Below are positions 21,950 to 33,900 of a DNA stretch of 64,000 nt, in pieces. Every line of letters starts with the position of its first letter. Positions within the stretch are counted from its first letter, which is position 1. The translations under genes and the position numbers were made by a program. The stretch comes from Xiphophorus maculatus. Its lineage: Eukaryota; Chordata; Actinopteri; Cyprinodontiformes; Poeciliidae. The stretch is from positions 16,040,501-16,104,500 of the forward strand of contig NC_036447.1 of the NCBI RefSeq assembly GCF_002775205.1, written 5' to 3'. Below the pieces are notes generated by a model, which saw nothing but the letters and a program-made list of their open reading frames with translations, was not told the DNA's origin and made no database searches.

Positions 21950-24900
21950 ATATATATTTTAAATCTTGAATTTAAAATCCAAGATTTTAAATCTTGGATT
22001 TCAATGTTTTGATGCTTTAAGTTCTACTTTTAGAAATCTCGAATGAGACTGGTTCCATCTCATTTTTATTACAACATAATTAAAAATTAAGCCTATAAAT
22101 CCAAAGGTTTTTTATCCTATGAAAGGCTTCTTTACAAAGCAGATGAACAGCATTTCATACCGCGGTGTCATTATATAAAGCAGCCGGCTTTTTGTCTCCA
22201 TCATTTTATTTAATGCAGGGAGTGTGGGAGCTAAACATCAAGTGGAATGGGATGATGGATTGTGTGACAGTAGGAGATGGAGATAAGAGTGAGAGCAGGA
22301 GGAGCTACTAGAGTTATCAGGGAAACGAAGCGGGGGAAGAAAGGTGAAAGAGACAATGAGGCGTGAAAAAGGAGTGCAAGTGAGGGAATCGCATAGCTGT
22401 CATGCCTGAGACATGCAGGTATAATGTCCTTCAGGGTTATTTTGGTATGAGTGGATGGGTTTCCATTTCTTTGATAAAGAAACCTTGGCTTATGGAGATG
22501 GAGATCTGTCTTTGTACGTTTTCTGTTTTGAATTAAGCAGAGATTTTGTGATTATTTCTTCAAATTAAATTCTGTCTTAAAAAGATTTCTAAAATATGAA
22601 TGTTGCTATATATATAATATTATATTGCTGTTATATTATATTTCAGTGTGCAGACTTTGATGCATTGTCTAGATCAGTGTTTCTCAGTTCTGGTCCTCAG
22701 GTACCATTGAAGTATGTCTTAGGTGTTTCCCTTGTGCCACACAAATGACTTGAATAAGTGGGTGATTACCAAGCTTCTGCATCACTTGATGGCATGCTTA
22801 GGAGGTCATACATAATACATACATACTGTATTAGAATCACTTGGTCTGAAACAGAGACACATCTTAAATACATAGAGCAGGGATTCCTGAGGACAGGAAA
22901 CAGCTTTTATAAAACCTTCTGGGGTTGGTTTAAAAGTCTATCATCTATGTCAAACTCAAGGCCTGGGTGACAAATCTGGCCTGCCATAAGATTTTCTGTG
23001 GCCCTCTAGGGAATAGAGGGCCACATAAATAGAACCTTCAAAATAACAGTTGTGTGTTTAAATATTATCTTTATCCATCAAATCAAAGCTGTTTTTGTAA
23101 TGTAAAGTACAAAATTACATCAGTGTGAAAAGATATTCAATATTCTTTTATCTTAGGAAGTACTCATTGAATGCAGGGCCAGCTAATTATTATTTTAGCA
23201 GTTTGTTAATGAGTAGGTTTGTGGACTTTTGTGATCTTGATGTGGCCCAAAATGAAAATGTATTTGACACCCATGCTCTAATTAAGGTTTGTACTGATTA
23301 CCACGTTTTTCTAGAGTTTTGCAAATAAACAGCACATTCTAAAATTGGCTAATTTTCACAGACCGAACTGGCGTCTAAGTTTCTTTTTCTTTATAGGAAC
23401 TATTTCCGGATGTTATTCAAGTAAGAATGTACAACACATTAACACAGTAGTCTCTAATTGCTTTCTGATTGCAAGTCTGTCTGGTTGTATGATGTCAGTG
23501 TTGCTCAACAGAAGTAAAACTAATTTTGACACGCTCATATTTAAGGTTCAGCATTGTAACATTATCTGTTTTGCTGATCAAAGCTACATCCAAAATTGAA
23601 ATTGCAGTAATTTGTCTTATCTTAGCTTCAAGTGTGCAAGTGTTTTTTTTTTGTGTATGGGTTTCATATGAAGCGGTCAATCTGTAGTTAAAGCCAAAGG
23701 TTAAGGTCATACTTGACACTTATACATATTTATCTTCTCATCTTTTTTTTTTTTTCTTTTCTGGTATCTCTACAGTGAACAGACATTTGACAGTTATTTA
23801 TTCCCTTCAGGTTTACAGCACCAAACAGCTGGCTGTGACTCCCAAATCACTTCTCTCATTCCCAATTAGCTGAACTCATTACAGTCGATAGATTGGAGAT
23901 TCAAAGATATCCAGTAAACATGGGACCCAGCACAACAGGCAGCCAGCTTTGTTACTCCCAATTAGAAGGATAATTGGCACTTTATTAGTGCAATTCAAGT
24001 TCAAACACATCTAGATCCCCTTGGGGTTACAGCAGAGTTGCACCATTTGCGATAGTGTTTGAGTTGTGCCTATTTAAATTCAAAGCCTCAAGCCATCTGC
24101 GTAATAAGCTCCTTGTAAATGCCATGGCATGAATATTCATTTAGCTCCATAGTTTTTGCTTTGTTCAATAATCTCTGCTGAGGCCCTGCAGTGGGGATAT
24201 GGAGCAAGAAGAGAATTTGCCTCACCCTCGGACAGCTTTAAATGAAGTTTTTTGTTTTTCGGGGGGGATAGGGGGAGATTATAGTTTTTTATTTATTACA
24301 TTTTACAACAGTCATAATTAATTACTCAACAGGCATCTCTGCCTAGAAGAAAATGCAAAATTAAATCTTTTTTTCAGGGTGTAAATGTCATTGAGCTGTA
24401 AATGAAAATCTCAGCAGCTCAGTGACTGTTTAGTAGACATACACAGATCAGGTTTCTTCTGGCTAGCCCATTTTTTTTTTGGTATTCTTTGGACCTCTTT
24501 ATTCAAAACAGACTAATTCCTTTTTTTTCTCGTATGACTTTGATACAATCTTAAAAATATGTTTGATAGCATAAAATTTAAATATAGCCTGAAATAAAGA
24601 ATCAAAACACTATTCCTATTTATATATAAAAGTACTTTTCTATAATTGTCATCAGATTTTTCTTAGGCTAAAAAGAGTGACATCCAGTTTAAAAGAAAAA
24701 TAATATTTTTCTGCATTTGAGATCAGAGTCAGAGCCACCCAAACAGAAATTAACCAGTTTTAATCTCAGACCTATTGATTGGTGGATGTCTACTGGCAAG
24801 CAAAGTCACCTTAGTAATAAATAAACACTTATTATTGTCATATTTCTACAGACAGGATGCATATCTTGCAAAACAAACTACCTCCCGTACGTGACTTCTA

Positions 24901-27900
24901 TGGTTAGCGATTTGACTGTTTTTGTCAGTGTGAAACTATTTGTGTTTATTACTGTCATTTAACATTTTCACAAGCCACCAGTTTCAAAATTCTTAATACT
25001 ATCTAGTTATTATATTTCCTTTGATGTTTTATGCAAAGCAGTTTTTTGCCCATTCTTTTACTGTTGCAGAATTGCATACAAAAATATATTCTACCCTCGG
25101 GTTGGCTTAATACTCCTTTGGGTGAATCACAGTTTTAAATTTCCTTTGTAGTCAATTTAGAGAAAACTTTTTTTTTGTTTGAAGGTGTATGATCATCTTG
25201 CCTGGATGGCTCTTTTAAGGTACTTCCACAAATATGTCTGAAATGTTTTCGTCTTGGAGCCATTAGAATACTTTGGGATTTAGATTGTTAGGTTTGTTTA
25301 GGGTAATTGCCCTGACTGCAACACATGTCTAAGCAAGTTAAGAGTAGATTTTGTTTTTCCATTATTATCAAAAACCCTGCAGCATAATTTTTCAAGATTT
25401 ATAGTCTTAGGAGAAAAGAATTAAAAAGGAGTTAAGTTTTAGAAAGAGGTGCTAGAGTTTCTGTGGAGTGGAGGTGTTAAGGTTTGACAGTAGATGGAGA
25501 GAATAATTGTAAACATAGAGGTTTGACACAAAGATCCAGATGTCAGGATGATTTATTGGCTTTAATACATTATTTGGGACAAGGGTCTGTTGACAGATTT
25601 TAAGTTGAACTTTTCATTATGTCTGATAAACTTTTCTCTGGAATCCAGCCCTGAAAGGGGAAGGATTATAGCCAATAATCTGCAGTCAGGGGAGAAAGGT
25701 GAGGCAATGAAAGAAGCAGTCAAAAGCACCATGTCACACAGATTAGGGGTCAGTGCTGAACCTGATAGGCACAACAAGTGCTCTTCTTTTATGCATTAAA
25801 AAAATCCAATTTCAGTCAGAATATGACCGTCTTAGTTTGACTCTCCTTTTTTGCTGTTAGACCCAATAAAGTGGACTTTAAAAACAAAAACAAACAAAGG
25901 TTGGTTTTTAAAACAGAATCACAAAGATACTTATGAAGAATAGGAGCATTGCCTTTATATACAAATAAAAGTAAGATAATACATGAGTTTCATTTATAAA
26001 ATATTTTATTTTTGCATCTTACCATTATATTGTTTAATCAAGTCAAAATTAAAAAACTTTAAAAGAAGAACTTATTTCAACCCAGGTCAAAATTGAAACA
26101 TGAGGATCTACTTTAGACTCCTATAGAGTCTTTTGCTTACCTGTCATGAATCTGACCACATGACACTAGTCATACCTGCAAATAGTTCAGCTATCCATAA
26201 ATGTAAATTATATACATAAAATACTACAAAGTGCATAAAAGGAGCAGTGGACTTAATTTTGATATTGCACAACTGGATCAGATAATGCATTCACCACAAC
26301 ACACCTTGCTCTTAAACCTTTTTGAACTCCAGGACCTGGCGTGGGGTGGTCCTGTCGCCACCGACCTAGCCCTATTGTATTCCAGCACAGGTTGTTTTTG
26401 CATTGAGCAGAGTGTAGTCTCTAAAGAGGACAGGGAATGTCAGATTCTAGCAAATTCATGCGGAGGCCATCTCCTCAGAGTCCCAGAACAACACTTTTTT
26501 TTTTTCTTGCTGTTGTCCCATCCATCTCCTTCTGTAGAACCTGAAGAAAAGACTTACCTCAGCTTTGTCTTTAAATTAATAAGACAAAAAGAGTATCATC
26601 TCTGATCTGAACTTGTGTTTGGTGCAGGTAAACCAATGCTGCATATTTTCCTCCCAATCAGAAAACCCCTCGTTCAGAGAGTATTGCAGACTTCTGATCG
26701 CTTCCGTTGAATACATGTTCCCAGATTTCAAAACTTTGACTGAACTGGCACTTGCAGTTCCAGTCTCCAGATCAACATCAAAACCCTGAGATGTTAAGCA
26801 CAAGCATTTGCACATAATTTAAGAGCTATATTTTAATGTCATTGTTTATATGCAACTATAGGACCCACAGGGAGTGATTTTTGTCACTTTGGGAAAAAAA
26901 TGACATATATTCATCTTCTTCATTTGTGATGGTGCAATGTGGATTCTTCATTCAGCTTGTGGAATATCAGTTAAACCAGAGAAAATGAAAAGTACTTAAT
27001 ATTTCTATATTTGGTATTTAATAATTCACAGGTAAAAATAGACAATGTTTTTTTTTACAGTTATATATGTAATAATGTTCTGTCTTAAGGACATGGGTTT
27101 TGTCATGGACCCATAATCAGTCTGTCTGCTGGTCAGTCATTCTTAACATTTTTGGCAGATGATGGAGTTATTTTGATGCAGTCCTGGTTGAAAATATAGC
27201 TGGTATGTGAAAATAAAATCTGGTTCTTCCAGTTAACTCTGGTCCTCTTCACAATTTCTTCCATGTGGTTTTGTCTTTGTCTCTTTTTTCATATGCAAAT
27301 TACTTAAACATAAAGCACAAATTATTTAATTTTCAGGAATCACCTCGTCTTCATATACTAATTACTGTTCGTTTGTGACTGCTCAACTGTGAGCACAATA
27401 TCTCGTCAAAATGTAATACTGCATTAAGTGAGTGATTTTAGTTTATGCTTCTTGCAAGGTTGTATTAGTGTGGGCCAAGCCTTGCATACAGGTGGCTCGA
27501 GGAGACAGAATAATAATTCAGTTAAATCCTGCTCTCATTATCAGAAAGGGCACTTGTGGTGTTTGTGGCTACTATGCAGTCTCTTGAATTTTTGCCCCAC
27601 TTTTCAAAATGAGAATATCCTTGCACAGATAATGAGGGGAATCTGTTAAGGCAAAGTGTGTATTTTCTGTAACAAAAATGGATTATGTGATACAGAAAAC
27701 CAGATAACACTTGAAGAAGGTATTTTTTTTTCCATCTTCTAAAAAAGTTCTTTCATTTAAAAAGTCTCCTTACGGTTGAAGAAGTTGACTTCTGTAGTGA
27801 TGATAGAGCTTGCAGAGTCAGAGAAGTCCCTCTGTTCCACAGGAGAAGCCTTGGCTTTGACATTGAAGTGTTTCTGTTGGAAAACTAGAACTATGGACAC

Positions 27901-30900
27901 CAGCTGGCTGGAGTCCAGCTGGCCTTTATTTGTAGTTAAGTTAACTCTGCAATGCCTGGGGTGAAAACCCCACACTGACTGCAAGATTTCACTAAGGTGA
28001 CGAGCCAAAAACCATTTACACAACACTTCACAGATGCCAGTTTTTGTCACTTTTTCGCTCACCCTGACAGCTTTGGCAAGAGGATAGAGAACTGTTTGTG
28101 AGCTGAATGACAGCAATCTGGTTAGCATCATCTGTGGAGGAAAAGAGTTCTGGAAACGTTATAAGTCAGAGATGCAGACTACACCGTGTTGTTTTTATTT
28201 TCATTGCAATAAATCCACACTGACAAATATAAAATGTTATATTACAGTGTGGCACAAACCCTTCAGTAGATAAAGATGTCCACAGATCCTGTGAAAAGTT
28301 GACTTATACACACCATGGCCATTAAAGTCGTATTATATTTTGAAGTCTTTAAGACTGCTCTTGAACTACCGTATTTTCAACTTTAAAAATCAATGAAAAG
28401 TATTGTACTCACAAGTTTGAAACTGTTGCTGAATTTTTGCAAATGTATAAATATACCTACAGTACATACTATTTTTTTAGTCAAATGTTCCTTAAGATGT
28501 TTCAGAGAAACTCAATCCTTTTTTGTAACCATCAACAAACTTCTGGTAAATTCTGGCTAAAAAACAGATTATGACTAGACTAGACTGTCTTTTTCAAAAA
28601 GCCTAAGCGGGGATTATCATTCCCTTTCTCATGCTTTAAAAGAGCATCCTCCTTGGTGTCATGTCTTTGAAGAGTCTGAAGAGATCATGCTTGATCTGAT
28701 TGTCTTTCTTTCTGGCAAGCAGGAGAAGGTCAAAGATCCTTTCTTCTCCACACAGACCTCTTGGTTTGTTCTTGGTAATTTTCAGCTTTATAAACAATCT
28801 CTTAATAGAAGCTGTAGGTCACACTAATGAGTTATACTCATAAAGCTGAATAACCAGTAACTATTTTACAACTTAAATGAACTGTCCCCAGAAAGTTACA
28901 AAATCTTTGAAGCTCAGTGCACTTAAGTACAATACAAGTGTACATGTGCTCACCAAAATTGAACAAAAGATGGTCGATAAATCTTAGTAACTAGTCTTAT
29001 CAGTAAATAACCAAGTACTTTCTAAAACCAAACTAGTGAAGTCCTCTTATGTCTTACAGTGTGCACATGTACAAACCTGTAGGTTCAAAATGAAACCAAC
29101 AGCACACAATATGGCCATAAGAAGAATCACTTATTCTTCTGCATGTAGCCACCGTGGTATACAATAATCTTATTCTTGGAATTAAGATTAATGTGATTAA
29201 TTACAAGCCCTGAGAACTGATCACAAAATGTCTGCTGATATTATTTACATATTAAAATAACTGATCATCATTATGTTTACACACACAGAGATATAAAATA
29301 CAACCTAATCTACATGTCCCACTTTTACTGACCGGAACTTTATTAAATGTATTTTTAGTAGAATATGAATTGTAATTTTACCCAGCTGACTGAAATGATA
29401 AAATGTTTAATAGATTGAGGAAATCTCAAATGTGGACGACAAAACTCTCCCTGAATTCTGTTTAGCAGCTTGTGAATACTGTAGCTTCAGATCATATCCT
29501 CCTCAGGATTTCAGCAGTTTTAGTCTTGAACAGTTTTTTTTTTCCGTTTAAATCCCATGCCTTTCTTTTTTTCTCTACCATTGGCAAATATAGCTGTACT
29601 AAAAGGTGATATTGATTCTATGCTGTCTATATTCAATCTCACAGGATGTTTTATTTTGATAATTGTGAGTAATATTATTTTAAGCAATGTCAGCATCGGA
29701 AAGTGCCGTATAAATCGGACCCTGACTGCAAGTCAGCGGTGAAGATTAAAGAGGCAGCTTTGCCATATTGAAAATAAGCAGAAGTGACTCAGAAGGCGCA
29801 TAAACAAAGTATTGTAGTTGTTTTTGTGTTTGCCAGTTGGATTGCAAGAGTGAATGTCGCAATAAATGTGCTAAAAGTTTTGAACTGATTTATCATAGCC
29901 TCATTAGTTTACATCGCAAATGCCAAAGCTTTTACTAGGGTTGTTGTGTGAGCCACTGAAGTTAATTTGAAATACAATAAAACAAATTAAGATTAGATTT
30001 AATTGAAGTGAAAGTTTACCAATAAGCTATTTTTGAACAAATATTGCTTCGTTGCTCTAATAAAGGTGTGAAATTTAGATGGACTTTCAATGAATCTCGA
30101 CTAATGAAGTAAACTCATCGTGGTTCGATTTCCATATAGTTGAGCTTGGAATTGCTGCAATTTTAGCCACACGTTTATATTTTTATTCTAATTATCAGTG
30201 TGGGACCTGTTTGCAAACGATGATCTGCACATGTATTTAGAAAGTCAGTAATTGGGTGCATTATGAGCTGCAATATTGAGATTACTGATTGGTTGTCTGC
30301 TTGTTTTGAAACCAGACAAATTGGGTATGTGCCATGACCTGTGAGAGGCTCTGCTGGAGATTGGTAATTATGCAGACATCTCGCCTACAGCTATGTCAGG
30401 TCATGTTTTGACAGACATTCCAAAGCAGCTCAGGGAAGCACACTGAGTAGTTTGTTCCTCACATGTTTGTCTTCATTACTTTTGTTTTTCTTGTCACTGC
30501 AATCTTCTGCAAACACACTGAAAAGTTTCAAGTTTCCTTTACTGACAGTTGGGACAGCAGGTTTCCCTGTAATCTTTTTTCGGCAACGAAGTTGTTGCTC
30601 ACTGTTTTTCATCAAACCAAACTGAATCCCACTTTCAGCAGCATTACGGTTGATCTATTTTCTGTTGAATCTTTTTAGGAATGGCCTATATTGTTCCTGC
30701 ATCCAGGTGGGAATGAGGTGGAGGAATACGGTCATGTTATTTGTCAACCTGTTTTATTTATATTTTTTTAAAATTGATTTTCCTGTAAAAACTTTCAGGC
30801 CACTATTTATAATGTCATTTAATTAGGGCACTGGCTTTGTAAGAGGTCTGTATGCTAAAAATATTGTTTTCCATGTTAAAACCTAGTTTGATTATGATTA

Positions 30901-33900
30901 TTAGTCACGCAAGGGTATCAGGTGTAGGATGAACTTATAGTGCCTTGCAAAACATTTATTCAAACAATATTATCGTTTATCGCAATAATTTTTGAGACAA
31001 TCGCTCAGCAAAATTTGTTATTGTGACAGGCCTACTGGAGACCCAAATGGAAGTGCAAAACTATGCAAAAAGTAAATTTTGCACAATAGGTCTCCTTTAA
31101 TAATTACCCTGAACAATTGTCTATAGTTATTAATATCCAAACCAGACTTATAGATAAATGGATAGATAGATAGAAACTTTATTAATCTATAGTTATATAG
31201 TTTTGTATGTTGTAAGTTTTGCCCTTACTGTACATTATTTCATTCTTATGTTTTTATTTTTCTTTAAATATACATTCTTCGATTGCCTGTCACTTTTCTG
31301 CTGGTGCTCTTGAATTTCTCCATTTTATCTGGAAGCAAAATAATCAGAAATAAATGCTTGAAATCTAATACTCTGTGTAAACTATATAACGTGGATTCCA
31401 CTCTTTGAATTGAGATACTGAAATAAAGTCATTTTACAATGATACTCTCTTTTTTTTTTATCCAATTGGACCCATATTTGGGAAATTTTCCGATCAGCCA
31501 GTAAGTTGTTTCTCTGGGAGTCAGCAGCTCTGTTTATATCATTATTTTACTCTTACAAACCCCAAGTGTGCAGCTCTCAACACTTGGAACATCAGCAGTT
31601 TGCACTCTTCCAGGCTCATACATAAAACATAGTTTGTTTTCTCACATTAGGATGTGTCACAGGAGCCAAGGTTGCTAAATCCAGCTTCATTTAGTCTCTA
31701 GAAAAACACTGACTCCTTTTTTTACTTTTTCTTTTACATGTTTGGGTTTTAATAGTTCTTGTGTTTCATATGTAGAGGTAAAAATGATCTTTCAAATTGT
31801 TCCTAGCAATGCTCAAGAAGGACACCTGTCCTGATACTTTGCTACCAGCATTCATGGCAGGAGCAGAAAAGCTGCAAGGGACAGACTGAGCAGATAAAAC
31901 TCGTCACACAATCCGTTTTCTTTTTCTCAAAAATATGTTTGTGCAGAACAGTATAAACATAAGCATGTCTTCTGAAAAGTTAAGTTAAACTTAAATATCA
32001 CGGTTACTAAATGCAAACTTTGTACTTAAATGTCTTTTTCTCCTCCAACTGCGCAATCACCTCAACCAAGAATGAATCAGCATGTAATGCATGTTTCTTT
32101 ATATTATTTGCATTATTTTCTTTTGTGGCAAAAAAGACCTCATAGATAGTTTCTTTGGATTTTAAGCTGTTTTTTCTTATCTTACCCTCTGTAAACATGG
32201 CTGTCTGTGACATCATATTTGTTTGCAATAGATTTGGTGTTTTGGAGCATTTCTGCAATAAGCACATTTTAAGTCACTTTTCTCTTCTCTGGGATCTGTA
32301 TTCTCAGTGGCAACAAAATAGATAACCTGGACCAGAGGATTGCACCTGCTAGCTATTACACAGTCTTAATGCTCTGCAGGTGTGTTTTAAGGAAATATGT
32401 GAAACGTTATTCTTCAAATATTGGAACGGTATATGTTTAGGTCTTTAACACAAAAGGAGGAGAAAAAACTGGAACTACTGATACAAGTAAGAGATTTGCT
32501 GCTCTTTTCCTGTGTGGGTGCAATGTTAGTCGGCTTTAATGTCTTCAAACCTACGAACAGTGCCATGCAAAAATGTTTATATCCTTTAATCCTTTTCTTT
32601 TTGTCATTACAACCACAAACCAGTTTTGAGAGGAAGAGTCCCGTTTACGGAATTTAACAGTAAAATCTCAAATTTCTTTCACAGTCTATCTGATTTCCAA
32701 TTTTAATTTAAAAATATTCTTGCTTTCTTTTCAAAAAAGAAATTACAAATGACAGAGAAAATTTCAAAAAGTGTCTTTTACTAAAAAAACGTTCCTTCTG
32801 TGATGGAAGAAGTAAACCCACCTCGGGGGGTTAGAAGTAAACCCGCTGGGATTTACTTCTTCCATCACCCTGTGAGGAATCAGAGCAGGATCCTGCACAT
32901 TCCCCTTTTGCCAAAGCTTTGTCTTCACATTTTAATCAGCGCAATGGACCTGTTTGATAAGACCACAAGCAGCATTTAGGGAGGAAAAGAAGATATGGTG
33001 GCTACCTTCCAGGTGCAGAAGTACTGGACACCCTTTAGCAGAGCAGATAAAGACTAATAGATCTGCAATCTACCCCAGTGATGCTGCCACAGCATGTTTT
33101 CTCTTCACTGAGCTTCAGGAGACATTTAAGCCTGCTGTGATAAAACATGTGTAACAGAAGGCATTGCTGCAGTAGCTATGACGATGGTTTGCAGGATGGC
33201 CACTGTGATCCGTCATTTATGCAACTCAATAACTACTCAATGTGTAACTGCTGAAGCTGACTTTGGATTCCTGCTCATCTTTTCTGTAGTTTCAAGAATT
33301 TTTTTTTATTTTTATAGATTACCATGAATGCACAATACTTTGGTATTAACATCTGTTTCAGCCAATTTTAGTCATTTTTAATATATCAGTATTAGTATGT
33401 AAAAGCGGTCTGTTATGAATAACCGATATTTATTTCCATCCTGTTGCCATTTGTGTTTGGGTTTCAGGAGGGCGAGATGATTGGTGCTATATTTGGGCAT
33501 GGGATGTAATTCAGTGCAGGATTGTGGGATGTTAACTGAAGCAGAGAAGGAATGTCAGCAGTGTGGTAATTGTTTTCATGGTGTCAAAAAGGTTGGGCAT
33601 TGCATAAAGAATATTGGTAAACATTGGTTATCCATCATAATAGCAACATTAATATTGAATATTGATTTTCATTTGTGCATCCCTAGTTGGAACTATCTAA
33701 CGCATGTATGCTAAAATGGTACCTTAAATACATTTTGCAGTAAGTACAATTAACAGGAGTACACACATTTAAAGACTTTTAATTTGGTTTCCTCACCACC
33801 TCATTAGACGTTCCTATTGAAACTGAGGATTTCTTGATTTCATAGGGTATTTTTAGTCACACCATTTAGTTTGTTTCTTTATATGTTTTTAGAATAACAT

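Noticed and set aside
25562..25799. Two overlapping ORFs of about 70 codons on opposite strands
   Set aside because: Mutual shadows in likely repeat-derived sequence; neither has a domain.
26231..26605. 124-codon plus-strand ORF
   Set aside because: Contains a poly-Phe run from a T tract and no recognisable motif; no splice context.
29418..29545. 43-codon open plus-strand stretch beginning EEISNVDDKTLPEF
   Set aside because: No start codon or convincing splice sites, and the length is within chance.
32007..32267. 86-codon minus-strand ORF with a possible 67-base exon (acceptor GCTTATTGCAG, donor GTAAGA)
   Set aside because: Splice signals alone are common in introns; the encoded sequence is not recognisable and does not connect in phase to another candidate.
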